64,000 nt of DNA from Hysterangium stoloniferum (GCA_015178975.1 WHVD01000028.1:496001-560000), one strand, 5' to 3'; counted from the first letter of the stretch, positions 20,957-32,822 are shown. Notes: generated by a model from the letters alone, not told the origin. Program-made: numbers and translations.

Positions 20957-23027
20957 CTAATGTTCACAAAGAGAAAACTGATTTCCTTCAAATGCCGCAG
21001 TCTGATCCACCACAGAATGACTTCTCTCCTTCATCAATTCCAATCTTAACTCTTTCGCCTCCTTCAAACTGATCGGGAAGCCTTCTACGTCATTGATTAC
21101 CTGAGTCCGCAGCTCCGCAGGAAGCGGATCGAGACCACATCCTTTAGCCTCCGATAATGCCTCAGCCCACCAATCCCGCTGCTGGCATGGAACGTTTGCC
21201 GTGGATATAACTCGAATATTTGGATCAACAAGAAACATGGCGAGGATTTTACGATGCCCGGGCTTCGTCGGATCTTCAAGCTTGAACGGCTGGACTTGAT
21301 GCTGAAGAATATTGGGAAATGTCAGAATTCGACCTTCCTTAGTATCGACTGTGCCGATATATTGAACAGCGGGGCCTTCATTTTCGCATCCGAAGACGAC
21401 GGAGAGCCAGTCATGTTCATGTTGGGGGTAATCAATTTTCTCGGTGGCGTAGGTGCTGCTTTGTTGCCGAAATGCTAGGCGGCTGGTTGTGATGTTAATG
21501 CTGTCATAGTAATACAACGCAGTCGCACAGATATGTTCGTTCTTTGGATAAAAATGTTTCTCAATGGGTGAATGATGTATGTGGAAACCTACCAGCTGTC
21601 CCTCTATATGCCATGTTCCGCCTTCATACTCGCATTTCTCTGGCGTTAAGTGAATATTCGCTAGCTTGACAATGATCTGCAGTCCAGTCTGTGAAAAATC
21701 CCTCCTTAAGTCAACCGAAGGATCCGCTTTCGGCGTCTCTGTCCTGGGTTTTTTAGATGCATTCACCTGATACGCCGCAACACTCGGAGGTGTAAATTGC
21801 CCAGGCTCAGGCATCACAACTCTTCTTATCGTCCTGATCCATTCCAGTCTTCGTTCATAGTAATCATCTGCGTTTTCATCTTCTTCCTTTTGTGGGCCTT
21901 CGTTCGCTTCCCAAAGTTCAGGGTCGGGGTCGTATTCAACCTCGGTATAGGAGATGCGGGTGTAGGATGGATAAGGAACACGCAGAGGCGTGAGTGTCAT
22001 GTTCCACAATGGGATGGTGCGCGAGATGAATTTCTCGATTACGCCGTAGAGATTGTGATGTTTATGGGGGTGAATATTATTTATGTAGCTTGTAATTCTG
22101 TCGCGCGGCATTCATTAGCTGGAAAAATATGGGGGGATTTATGAACATACGTGGAACCATCTTCTTTGGAAATGTCAACATCGCAAGGAAGCCATTGAAA
22201 CTTCTGACTGTAAGGCTTAGTCAATACTTCTTGGCGTGATGGGACCCAATTATTCGTAATAGGTACTTGGTGACCGGACGGAGCACTCACGACCTCACCG
22301 CTCCGCAAAGCTCGATGCAATTGGCGAGATTGGTCACACTATAGGGCAGGATGCGAGTACAGCCGTAAACCAAAGGGAACAGAGACGGATGCACTATGTC
22401 AAGGACCTTTTCGTCTGAGTGAGGATGCCAGTCCTTCTGTCGATCGGGAACGTTTTCAAGAGGAACAACGGCAGATATAAGCTCTTTTTTCAACACAGCT
22501 GGGATGACGGTATCAGATTTGACGACGTCGCCATTGTAAATACTGATTGCGCCAGTGGTCTTAAATATGCCAGCCTTGTGCTGAAGTTCGGAAATGCACC
22601 AATTGGCCATTTTCGGCGTAAATTCGGTATCTCCGGTGTAAATTAATTCAGCCTTCCACTTAGACGCAACGGCGTCATCAAAGACCTGAAAAAGTGGAGT
22701 GTGAAGATTAATGGAGACATGAGGGATAATCAGACATGCCTTTACATGCCAGTCGGGTTTATCAGTGAGGTGATTCATCGCTTGCATCATCGTAAACTCC
22801 CGAAGCGTCGTAAGTGGCAAGCTGCTCTGGCTGCTCAACGCGTCTCCCACATAATATATCCTTTTCCCTACCTGACGATATCTCTCTGGTTTAGAGCAGT
22901 TTTGAAATGGTCATCTGTTACGTTTAATTAGGGGTAGGACCGAGATATGCATTAAACTAAGTAACTCACCGGGACAGTGATGTATTGGTAAGCCAAATCC
23001 CGGAAGTTTGATTCGAGAGGCCGCCAT
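20957..23027 (-). CDS. DUF4246 family protein, one-base frameshift
   Basis: Six exons: 23027-22970, 22914-22872, 22821-22746, 22685-22151, 22097-21593 and 21541-20957; introns of 50-60 nt with GT-AG ends. Start MAASRIKLPGFGLP is typical of the family. Family blocks follow in order: TTLREFTMMQAMNHLTDKPDW, DWHPHSDEKVLDIVHPSLFP, YSQKFQWLPCDVD, LQIIVKLANIHLTPEK, NEHICATALYYYDS, LTFPNILQHQVQPF and RKILAMFLVD. Exon lengths total 1802, one short of a multiple of three. The frame breaks near 22300, where CGA-GEVV is expected after CIEL. So the locus is either a recent pseudogene or carries a sequencing error. Biochemical role of DUF4246 is unknown; the HxD...H pattern of the C-terminal part suggests an oxygenase-like fold (inference). 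Confidence 0.85.
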
Positions 23028-23917
23028 GCGAGTACTACTCTTGGCAATTATGAAAGGCAAGTTCTCCTGATGATACGTAAGTTCAGACTGGATTTCACTC
23101 TGAGGCTTATGCAGACTGTCTTGAAAAGGTGTACAAAACTGTTGTTGGATATATATGTTTTGAAACTCAGCTAGGTCCTGACAGCGCTACACTACCGAAT
23201 GTCACTTATATTTCTAAATAAAAAAAAGAAAATGATGTGAGACATGTCTCAGTTGAATGAAGTATAATGGAGTTGCTAGCGGGATCATAATGAGCATAAT
23301 ACAGAAAATCTATCAAATGACATTTGGTTATGTATGTACGCGTTGTGACTATTAGATTCCGGTAGATGTCTCCAAATAGGCGGTTGTCATTGCTACCCTT
23401 CCTCATCACTGAGGTCGATTTCTCGAGTCAAGCCTGTCAAGTGGGTGAGGAACTGCAAGCGGAGGACGATCCCGAGACACGTTATCATAACAAGGCTCCT
23501 CTATACTAGTGTAACGCTTAATAAGGCGAGATAAAGCACGGCAAGGAGCTCACGGATGGTTCGTAGGGTACGTGGTTTTCCGAATACCACTTCGAAATCG
23601 ACCCCAATTGAAGCTTTGTCAGGAGTAATGCAGCTTTAATCAACTAATAAACTATGTCGATACAAGTACGAAGCGATACCAGTGTCTCCATCTAGACATG
23701 TGAAGTTTTTTCGAAAGTGTCATTATTTTTGAAAATTGCAATAAAAGCTTTCCAGATAATTTTGTTCCTCATGATACATGTGCAGAAGACTCTCACAATT
23801 GCACAGGGATCTGTATTTGCATGTAGCTATGTATAAAAAACTGAAGAACAACAGAATTCTAAATGGGGAAGACAATGGGAGTATGAAACAGAGGGATAAT
23901 GGGACAATAGGGCAAGG
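23028..23917. other. Intergenic, no gene recognised
   Basis: Upstream of the DUF4246 gene. Short minus-strand frames (23206-23409, 23723-23938) show no domain. Probably includes the DUF4246 promoter and decayed repeat sequence. Confidence 0.45.
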
Positions 23918-24690
23918 TGTTAGGACCAGAAAACCCACCAGGCCCTGGATCCCACTCTATAAGCACTTCACTCTCTTTTACAGTACAACTTACCAACCAG
24001 GCTCTGCCTGGATATCCCAGAGCCTTAAACACTTGAATATCTTTATCCTGATCTGCCTCTGAACCTGGTTGACATCTGGTTTATTATGTCCCTATGCATG
24101 TTCCTGTTTTCATCCTGGCCTTTGTCCTAAGTATGGTCACCCCTGCTGTTAAGTGCCATGTCAAACCTATCCTGGGAACTATCAGGGAATAGGCTAACTA
24201 AGTCAGTATCAGATCTGAGGTGTACATAAGTACAATGTATGGAAACTATTATAGGCTTTCTGGTAATTGTACTACAAATTGAGATTACAATAAGATGGAT
24301 TAAGATAGGGATTCTGAATGGGGAACATAATAAGCAAATAAATGAATACTTGTCAACAGATAAGTTACCAAATACAAAACAAGGAAAAGTTCAGAATGTC
24401 TGGTAATTGATGAGTTTCCAAAGTGGGGGTTATATTGGAATAAATATTGAAATATCTGGGATCAGAAGATTATGTACATATATCAGAAGATTGAAATATC
24501 TGGGAATGGATTGTAACACCTGCCTTGTTTCTTGTTTGCCTGTTTTGTCTTTTTGTCTTTTTGTCTCACCAGATTTGTAGTACAATAATATTTAGTTCTA
24601 TATAGTCTAGCTATGCATGTACTTACAATCTGATCAGAAAATCAACTTAGCACCCACTTAGTATTCTACCTGTCTTGATACCTCTCACTC
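23918..24690 (+). mobile_element. LTR fragment (LTR-B/LTR-3-like), forward, 3' truncated
   Basis: Starts TGTTAGGACCAGAAAACC, close to the start of LTR-B at 45921. Near 24597-24604 there is a TATATAG box, and at 24631-24642 TGATCAGAAAAT, a perfect 12-nt complement of the gypsy-3 primer site. So it belongs to the gypsy-3 family but lies in the opposite orientation. The 3' part, including the conserved block, is missing where gypsy-3 sequence begins. Confidence 0.65.
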
Positions 24691-24753
24691 TGAGAACTCA
24701 GTACCAGCATATTCCCAGAGCCTTTGGGTGTTCCAACTTGACATAGCATATTC

Positions 24754-25620
24754 TTGGAACTCATAGCTGTGCAGATACTTGTGCAGTGTGAGGAGCAATG
24801 GAGAAGATGGGAAGACAAGGAGAAGAAGGCTAGAGAGGAGGTGGTGGCATTGGAAAAAGAGTACCAGGTGGCATTGGGGATGGAGGAAGAAGCAGAGGAG
24901 CAGAGGAGCAGAGGAAGAAGGCAGAGGAGGAGGCGGCAGCCCAGAAGGCAGAGGTGGAAAAAGAGGCAGCCTGGGTGGCCATGGAGCATGCCAAGGCATC
25001 CACGGTAGCTGCAGAAAGGTAAGTCAAAAACATATTAAATTACTTATGTCCTGACTAGTGGCACTGATAGCAAAAAGCCACAGATAATGAGATGGAGTCT
25101 GAAGGGGAACAGGGAAGTCCTCAAAAGGTATGTAAGTGGGTAGTCCTCAGTACCTGTAACATTGTCTTATAATTGACAGAAGACCCAGAAAAATGCTCCA
25201 GCCCAGCTGGAGACCAAAAACAATCTGTGGTGTTCCAGTTGTCATGACTGGAATGTGGATTGTTTCCAGAAGGCCAGTCAGGGCCCAGGTTGCTGGCCTT
25301 GTGTGCACTTGAAGGCAAAGTGCTCACTGATACAGGATGCCTCGGGCTCCAGTTCTCGGGAGGTGGGTGGACATGTGGAAAGGCTGGGGGCTTTGGAGGA
25401 TGTGTTGGGATGGATTGCTGTGGGCATTGAGGCCCAAAATGCCCTGATAGAACATGGCAACAATGTGAGGAGCACACTGGTAGGGTGCCTTCAGGACTTC
25501 TGCAGGTTATTCTGGAAGTTCTTGAAGGATTATAAGGGCTATGAAGAGTCCAATGGTGGGGATTCTGAGGGTTCTGAGGAGATGGACATATCCATGGGGC
25601 CTGAGGAAGGAACTCCATAA
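24754..25620 (+). pseudogene. Antisense spliced gene in gypsy-3 (coiled coil + Zn2Cys6-like)
   Basis: Opposite strand to gypsy-3. Exon 1 (to 25018) encodes a coiled coil (EEQWRRWEDKEKKAREE, then EAAWVAMEHAKASTVAAE in another frame after a small indel). Introns 25019-25070 and 25128-25179 are both 52 nt. Exon 2 (25071-25127) is acidic (NEMESEGEQGSPQK). Exon 3 (25180-25620) is fully open: cysteines C-x2-C-x6-C-x9-C-x2-C-x6-C, then VLGWIAVGIEAQNAL, LFWKFLKDYKGYEE and an acidic tail. The C-terminal half aligns clearly with the gypsy-1 copy. Exon 3 has no stop despite heavy decay of the rest of gypsy-3. Role unknown; the zinc-cluster spacing is typical of fungal DNA-binding proteins. Confidence 0.7.
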
Positions 25621-25684
25621 GGAGTTTGTAGAAGCAGGGCAACTGGGGCCATAATACTAGATGACTAAATATGTATTTTTGTTA

Positions 25685-26359
25685 GGAGGATATCTGAAAA
25701 CTATTAAGTATACCAAATTCTAATATACTCTAAAGGTCATTTAAACATCTGGGATGTGATTCAAACATAATTTGGTGTTTAAAGCTTTCAAAAAGTTTTA
25801 AACTCTCTCATACATTACAAACTAAAGAATCTTTCTGGACATGAGTACACAATGAAAAAAATTAGTAGTTTGAAACACTAATACTTTTAAAAAATAGATA
25901 CCTTTAGATAGTCCATTCCATGCATATGTATATCATTGGCACCTCTAAATACATATGTATTACTTCAGAATAGATCTGTCAATCTGAACAGATTTCTACT
26001 TGATTCAACATACCCAGAATATATAGGTAATTTCACTTAATAAAGAAGGCCATAGGATGAAAAATTTCCAATGACATCTCATATATTTTACTAGGAAATA
26101 ACTACAGTTTAGTTTTTAAAAAACAAATTAACAACAAAAGTATTAGCAAGTATTTACATAAATTGGAAAACTATATACAATAGGTTCTATTAATTGACTC
26201 TGAATTATTTAGGATGTAATATGAAGAATTGTTTCTTATGATTGGTGGTTAACAATATAATACTCTCAGAGGATATGTCACTATTTAAAGATGGATTTTT
26301 GTAGCAATTTTGCTTTTATTAGTAAACATTTGATATTATAATGATTACAGACAACCTCC
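25685..26359 (-). mobile_element. Non-autonomous DNA element, copy B (675 bp)
   Basis: Reverse copy of 3843-4501. The ends GGAGGATATCTG and (other end, complement) GGAGGTTGTCTG are inverted repeats with two mismatches in 12. TTA flanks both sides (25682-25684, 26360-26362). A 3-bp TWA duplication plus G-rich ends suggests PIF/Harbinger; no transposase present. Confidence 0.7.
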
Positions 26360-26424
26360 TTATTTTATATATTCTTGTGTGTGGAAAATGTGAAAACCTG
26401 CAGAATATCTCCCTTAAACCATAA

Positions 26425-27864
26425 TCAAAAACAAGTCACAATATGTAAAGGCAAGAGAGACATAGGGTGACAAGGAAAAATGAGATGAGTCCAAGAGATG
26501 TATGGAGTCCACAGATATTGCAGGTGGAGAGATGATAATGGTCCTGGTTTGACTGGGTAAGCTATATGAAAATCAGTGATGATTTCCATGGCATTCCTGA
26601 GTTCCATGGCCAAAATCCAAGATGTCTCTTCATCTGTGCCCTTGTAACCTGCCCACTTGACCAAGTAAAGCAGTTTACAAGTGCATTGATGATTGTCTAC
26701 ATATTTTTGAATCCAGAATTTGTGAGATTTCAAACTCAGGTTCTCCATCTACATATAATAACCAGAGGGGGCAGAGGTTGCATGCAGTCCAGAATAGTGT
26801 TAGCAGGACATGGTTCTAACATAGAGACATGAAATACCAGGTGTACCATGCACATGTTATCTGGAACCACAGGGTCCATACAGAGCTGGCTTGTCCTATA
26901 ATTTCAAATGGTCCTAAATACTTTTCAGCAAGTTTTTTAGAAGGATGGGTCATCTGGAAAAATTGAGCTTTAACAAAAACACAGTCACCAATTTTAAAGT
27001 GGCAGAATCCGATTTTTGTCTGCTGAACATTGGTATTGTTCTTGGGTGGATGTTATCACTTTCTGGAGTTCTTGGTGGAGTTCATCAAGGTCTGTGACAA
27101 ACTCTTGAGTGTGGGAAGAGGCCAAATTCTGTTCCTGGTGTACCATGATATTGGGATTATAACCCTTATTTGCAAAGAAGGGGGATACACTGGTAGTGGC
27201 TGAGGGTGCATTGTTGTAGGCAAATTCTGCAAGGGGTAACAGGGATTTCTAGTCGTCTTGTTGATAGTTGCAATATATGTGGAGATATTGTTCCAGTGTC
27301 TGATTTACATGCTCAGTTTGTCTGTCACCTTCCAGGTGATACCCAGATGTGAAGTGTAACTTCATGTCCAAGGATTTCCCAAGGGATCTAAAGAAGTGAG
27401 ATACAAACTCTGAGCCTCAGTCAGAAGTTACATGGGATGGGACTCCATGCTTGGAAAATATGTGGATAACAAATAGTTCCACTAACTGCACAGACGTAAT
27501 GGTGTCATGTGTGGGGATGAAAATACCTTGCTTGGAGAATCTGTCAACAATGACTAGAATGGTGGAATAGCCTTCAGAGTCTGGTAGGTGTTCAATGAAA
27601 TCCATAGAAATGGAATTCCATGGGTATTCTGGTCCCAGGAGTTGTTTCAGAAGGCCATATGGTTTGTGATGCTGTGACTTGGAGCATAAACAAGTAATGC
27701 ATGATTTACAATAGTGCTTAATGAGATCTTGAAATCTGGGCCAAGTATATTCTCTGCACAACATTGACAGAGTCTTGTTGAGCCTGAAATGTCCTGAGAG
27801 TGGGTAATCATGTTCATACTGGAGGATCCTGAGGTAGAGGCCATTGGAGTCTGGTACATACATA
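26425..27864 (-). pseudogene. gypsy-3 pol 3' part: integrase and chromodomain
   Basis: Minus strand. Integrase zinc region (EYTWPRFQDLIKHYCKSC), SMDFIEHLPDSEGY core, later fragments including the AFAYNNAPSAT-type block near 27200, and a chromodomain (NHQCTCKLLYLVKWAGY, EETSWIL) ending at 26425. Many stops from transitions. The frame is split from its upstream part by Tc1-2 at the TA at 27863-27864. Confidence 0.85.
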
Positions 27865-29472
27865 CAGTGGGTCAAAAAACTGCCCCAATGTTTGTGCATT
27901 TTAGAAAGATTGATATTGTGTGAAGGAATGACATCAGCAAAAATTCTGAAAAATTCACATGATATACTAGCACATGTTGGCTATCTACCAACTTAAGAAA
28001 TCATGTGATTCCAATCAAAACTCATTGCTCAATAAATCAAACAAAATAATCACTCATTGGGGCAGTTTTTTGACCCTCTATTATTTTACAATCTAATACT
28101 TTGTATGACCCCCCTTTGCCTTTAAAACTGCCTGTATCCTCCTAGGCATGCTTTCTATTAGCTTCTGACATGTCTCTGGTGGTATTTCAGTCCACTCCTT
28201 TGCCACCCTGTCCCATAATTTATGTACTCCTTTGGGTGATATGTCATATTGTTGGAGTTTGGCCTTGAGGTGTTGCCAGAGGTGTTCAATGGGATTTAGA
28301 TCAGGGGATTGGGCAGGCCAATTCATAGGAATGATGTTACTGTCAGATAACCACTGGTCTGCCTTTTTTGAGGTATGTTTTGGATCATTGTCCTATTGGA
28401 AGTACCACTTATCGTCAGCCATCTCCAAACTTTCAATGCTTTCCTCCACTCCCTCCTCCAAAATCTCATAATACTGCACTGTATCCATGTTCTTCTGCAC
28501 CTCTATCAGCTTCCCCACCCCATTCCAGCCCATACACCCCCAAACCATCAAGTTATTCCCCCCTCCATGTTTGATAGTTGGTGTGGTGGTCCTGTCTGAT
28601 ACTGGTTCCCCTTGTTGCTTCCAAACATATACCTTCCCATCTGACCCAATCCTATTGATTTTTGTCTCATCAGTCCACAACACCCTCTTCCAGTCCTCCA
28701 TAGTCCAATTTTCATGGTATTGGGCAAACTTTAGATGTTGCTGACGATGAGACCCCTTGAACATAGGGACTTTCTTCTTTGTTGCTGACCTAAAGCCAGC
28801 TTCCTTCAACACATTCCTAACAGTCTGAGGAGTGACAGAGGTAGATATGATGGAATTTATAAATTGGGTGGCTTGGACAGCATTGTCAAGCTTCCCAGAG
28901 CTGATTTAATGGATAATTGACTGTTTATCATAAGGGGAAAGCTTGGAAGAATGGCCACCAGGATGATTTTCCTTATCCCCCTCTACCTCCCTACTGATCC
29001 TGCCAATAGTACCCTTTCCCAGACCAGTCCTAGCTTGAATTTGACACTGGGAATACCCCTCATTGAGGAGAAAAATAACAGAAGAATGCTTTTCTGCAGA
29101 GATGGATTTCATAGTGGTGGTAAGGAGTCAAGGAGATGAATGAACAAAGTTCAGCATGCCAAATTGATACAAATAAGGTCACCTGACATGTTGATGATTC
29201 ATATGATCCACTCCTACCTTATATTGGTGTGTAATATTGAAAATCAGAGAAAATAATAGAGGGTCAAAAAACTGCCCCAATGAGTGATTATTTTGTTTGA
29301 TTTATTAAGCAATGAGTTTTGATTGGAATCACATGATTTCTTAAGTTGGTAGATAGCCAACATGTTCTAGTATATCATGTGAATTTTTCAGAATTTTCGC
29401 TGATGTCATTCCTTCACACAGTATCAATCTTTCTAAAATGCACAAACATTGGGGCAGTTTTTTGACCCACTG
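27865..29472 (-). mobile_element. Tc1-2: full-length Tc1/mariner element (1608 bp)
   Basis: Starts CAGTGGGTC after TA (27863-27864) and ends GACCCACTG before TA (29473-29474). Terminal repeats are about 215 bp. Each terminal repeat is bounded outside and inside by the same 22 bp site in inverted orientation (inner sites 28055-28076 and 29261-29282). Inserted in gypsy-3 integrase between LDDQIY and VPDSNG. Confidence 0.92.
28093..29112 (-). pseudogene. Tc1-2 transposase with two stops
   Basis: From the ATG at 29112: helix-turn-helix region (SVIFLLNEGYSQCQIQARTG), NHPGGHSSKLS, then WTDETKINRIGSDGK, DNDPKHTS and [10 protein letters not shown] (DD34E with the residue before the second Asp replaced by a stop, CAG to TAG). 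It ends KGGHTKY at 28093. Only two in-frame stops (near 28907 and 28395) separate it from an intact ~340-codon frame. It would act by cut-and-paste at TA sites. Confidence 0.9.
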
Positions 29473-29474
29473 TA

Positions 29475-30885
29475 TATTTGATCATCAAGTCTAATAAAAC
29501 CATGCTGGTCTAGGGAACACTGGGGTTGACCAGGGTCCATGGGGTTATTGAGATGTGCCTCTTGATGTAATTTCTCAATATCCATAATGATAACTCCATG
29601 CATGACTGGATGAATGAGGTAAGTAGCACAGACTGATGCAGTAAGTTGAAAATTCATGAATATGGGTTGCAAGTTATGTGGGTTTGCCATGGCATAGTTG
29701 TTACTCCCCTCTTTGGGATAGACATCCCATTGTCTAGTCAACATGTCAGGTTTTCCATGGCCAGGTCAAAAATGAATGATCATATTAAAGGCAGATAGGT
29801 ATTTGGACCACTGGGCTTGCCAGTGGGTCAAAAGCTTCATGGTCAAAAAATATTCCAGGTTTTTGTGATCTGTTACAATATCAACTAGAATTCCTGTGCC
29901 CTCCAAATAGTGTCTCCACACTTTGAAGGCTTCAAAAATTATGAGAAGTTCCTTATCATGGACATCATAATTGAGCTTGGGTCCAGTAAAAGTCCAGGTG
30001 AGAAAAGTGACAGGGTGGATTTCCCTGTCAGAGTCCTGGATAGACAAAATAGCACCCAACACATAATCTGAGGCATCCATTTCAACAATGAGTGGGAGAC
30101 CCAGTTTCCAATGTGAAAGGATGGAAGTTGAAGAAAAAGAATCTTTTAAAAGATTAAAGGTGGCATGACACTTATCATTGAAGTTCCATGGAGCATCCTT
30201 ATGAGTGAGATGAGTAAGGGGAACCATGATCTTGGAATATTCACGGATAAACTGCTGGTAATAATTGGCAAACCCAAGGAAAGATTGTATGTCTTTAACT
30301 TTTTGGGGTTCAGGCCAATCCTTGATGACTTGTACTTTGGTTTTGTCCATCTGGAGTCTGTTGGGTCCCATAATGAAACCCAGGTATTCCATGAAGTCCA
30401 TGTCAAAGGTACATCTTTTACCATTAATGAATAGACCATGTTGCTGGAGTCTCTGGAGAACCTTGCAGACCTGTTTGTTATGTGCCATGTGATCCTCAGA
30501 GTAGATAAGGATGTCATTTAAATAAACAATGACACATACATCAAGCATGTCAGAGAAAATATGAAAAACAGATGGAGCATTGGTTAGCTGGAAAGGCATT
30601 ACCAACCATTCATCTTCAAGGTTGATTTTTAAATCATACTGTCTGTGGGGCAGAAGCCAGTCAGCTTTTCCCTTACTAAAAACATTTGCCTGAAGTCATG
30701 ATATTTCTCCAGGATGCCTTCTAGGTTGGCAATGTGCCAGATTCCAGAGTTTCAAAACATCTGGTTGCTTCATCAACTTTCAAATTGATTGTGAATGCCT
30801 GGGATCCATCCAATTTTGTAGCCCTAATGAAAGCTGCTGTATAAATAAGGGAAATGGATGGGATTACCATGGGTTCTGGGGAAGC
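29475..30885 (-). pseudogene. gypsy-3 pol: RT and RNase H, decayed
   Basis: Minus strand. Fragments of RT (MPFQLTNAPSVF, VIVYLNDILIYSED, so YLDD is YLND), the thumb (EYLGFIMGPNRL, DIQSFLGFANYYQQF), RNase H (VEMDASDYVLGAILS, VTDHKNLEYF) and the RNase H/integrase linker (RQWDVYPKEGSNNYAM). Multiple stops and a lost RT start. Confidence 0.85.
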
Positions 30886-32056
30886 TGGAGGTGCCGTAGA
30901 GGCCACAGGTGCCGTAGAGGCCACAGGTGCCGTAGAGGCCACAGGTGCCGTAGAGGCCACAGGTGCCGTAGAGGCCACAGGTGCCGTAGAGGCCACAGGT
31001 GCCGTAGAGGCCACAGGTGCCGTAGAGGCCACAGGTGCCGTAGAGCCACAGGTGCCGTAGAGGCCACAGGTGCCGTAGAGGCCACAGGTGCCGTAGAGGC
31101 CACAGGTGCCGTAGAGGCCACAGGTGCCGTAGAGGCCACAGGTGCCGTAGAGGCCACAGGTGCCGTAGAGGCCACAGGTGCCGTAGAGGCCACAGGTGCC
31201 GTAGAGGCCACAGGTGCCGTAGAGGCCACAGGTGCCGTAGAGGCACAGGTGCCGTAGAGGCACAGGTGCGTAGAGGCACAGGTGCCGTAGAGGCACAGGT
31301 GCCGTAGAGGCCACAGGTGCGTAGAGGCACAGGTGCCGTAGAGGCACAGGTGCGTAGAGGCACAGGTGCGTAGAGGCACAGGGCGTAGAGGCACAGGTGC
31401 GTAGAGGCACAGGTGCCGTAGAGGCAGGTGCGTAGAGGCCAGGTGCCGTAGAGGCCACAGGTGCCGTAGAGGCACAGGTGCCGTAGAGGCCAGGTGCGTA
31501 GAGGCACAGGTGCGTAGAGGCACAGGTGCGTAGAGGCACAGGTGCGTAGAGGCACAGGTGCGTAGAGGCACAGGTGCGTAGAGGCCACAGGTGCCGTAGA
31601 GGCCACAGGTGCCGTAGAGGCCACAGGTGCCGTAGAGGCCACAGGTGCCGTAGAGGCCACAGGTGCCGTAGAGGCCACAGGTGCCGTAGAGGCACAGGTG
31701 CCGTAGAGCACAGGTGCCGTAGAGGCCACAGGTGCCGTAGAGGCCACAGGTGCCGTAGAGGCCACAGGTGCCGTAGAGGCCACAGGTGCCGTAGAGGCAC
31801 AGGTGCCGTAGAGGCCACAGGTGCCGTAGAGGCCACAGGTGCCGTAGAGGCCACAGGTGCCGTAGAGGCCACAGGTGCCGTAGAGGCCACAGGTGCCGTA
31901 GAGGCCACAGGTAGCCGTAGAGGCCACAGGTACCGTACAGGCCACAGGTACCGTAGAGGCCACAGGTGCCGTACAGGCCACAGGTGCCGTAGAGGCCACA
32001 GGTGCCGTAGAGGCCACAGGTGCCGTAGAGGCCACAGGTGCCGTAGAGGCCACAGG
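30886..32056 (-). repeat. Coding minisatellite, ~65 units of 16-18 bp
   Basis: Tandem array of GGTGCCGTAGAGGCCACA (18 bp). Shorter 17- and 16-bp variants are concentrated at about 31240-31590. In gypsy-3 sense each 18-mer encodes the hexapeptide STAPVA. It lies exactly where gypsy-1 has one copy of a similar Pro/Ala/Thr linker between protease and RT. Because unit lengths vary, all three minus-strand frames stay open over long stretches, so these are not genes. Nearly every unit keeps a CG dinucleotide although the surrounding element has lost most of its CGs. The terminal units continue at 32780-32822 beyond an inserted LTR. Confidence 0.95.
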
Positions 32057-32779
32057 TGTTACGACCGTGTCGCAACCCTATCAGTCCCGAGGTTATCGCC
32101 ACTTGTCAACGTTTCAAGTCATCCTCTCGGAAACCATCGGCCCCAAAGCTGACGAATGTTTTCGCAAAGATCAAACTCCATTTACGCCCACGTCAAAATA
32201 ACTCGTATTGTCTGGTCAAACTTTGATACGTCCCCTTTATTATGTTGATCTGTCCAATCTTATGTTTCGCATATGTCTATCTGTATTTGTAGTCCTTGAA
32301 CTATTTCCTTTTATCGTAATCCCGCTCTCAGTTATCATCGGCCTCCGAACTAATCATAAACTTCCCATTCCTAGTCAAGCTTATTGTTAATACCGTGTTC
32401 CGCCCTTCTCCCCATTAGTATTTTCCAGATGCCTGTTACTTGTATATGAACCCGCTGTAGTTGTAGTCACTAGGCAATCAGAATATCGACTCAGAATACC
32501 CTCATACGCCTGTATCAGTCTCGTACTAAAGAATCCCCCCATCCGCCTTCGCGTGCGCTCGCCCACTCCTGGCCCCGACCCCTTGGCCCGACGCTCGACT
32601 TGTCCCTCGATTCCAATTGGTATCACGCCGAAAGGTACTCATTAGGATTAGTCTTCGCCTGCCCGAAATTTAAGGACATCCTACGGATATTTGCGAGGGC
32701 GCAGCACATAAGCTGAAGCCAAGTCCTTCCGATCGGTCCCTGTCGGCCACTGACATTAGTCAGTTTTCAGTTCTTAACA
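32057..32779 (+). mobile_element. Solo LTR-C (723 bp)
   Basis: Starts TGTTACGACCG and ends TTCTTAACA, flanked by ACAGG on both sides (32052-32056, 32780-32784). The duplication lies within a minisatellite unit. It contains the conserved block at 32699-32727. It is CG-rich compared with gypsy-3, so it is a younger insertion. No internal element remains, so LTR-LTR recombination is inferred. Confidence 0.9.
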
Positions 32780-32822
32780 ACAGGCGCCGTAGAGGCCACA
32801 GGTGGTGTAGAGGCCATGGGTG

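Noticed and set aside
30886-32056. CRISPR-like array
   Set aside because: Units are contiguous with no spacers, eukaryotic context, and homologous to a retrotransposon linker.
30721-32152. Several 190-410 codon open frames on both strands
   Set aside because: They are a by-product of the 16-18 bp minisatellite, which has no stop in several frames; composition is purely repeat-derived.
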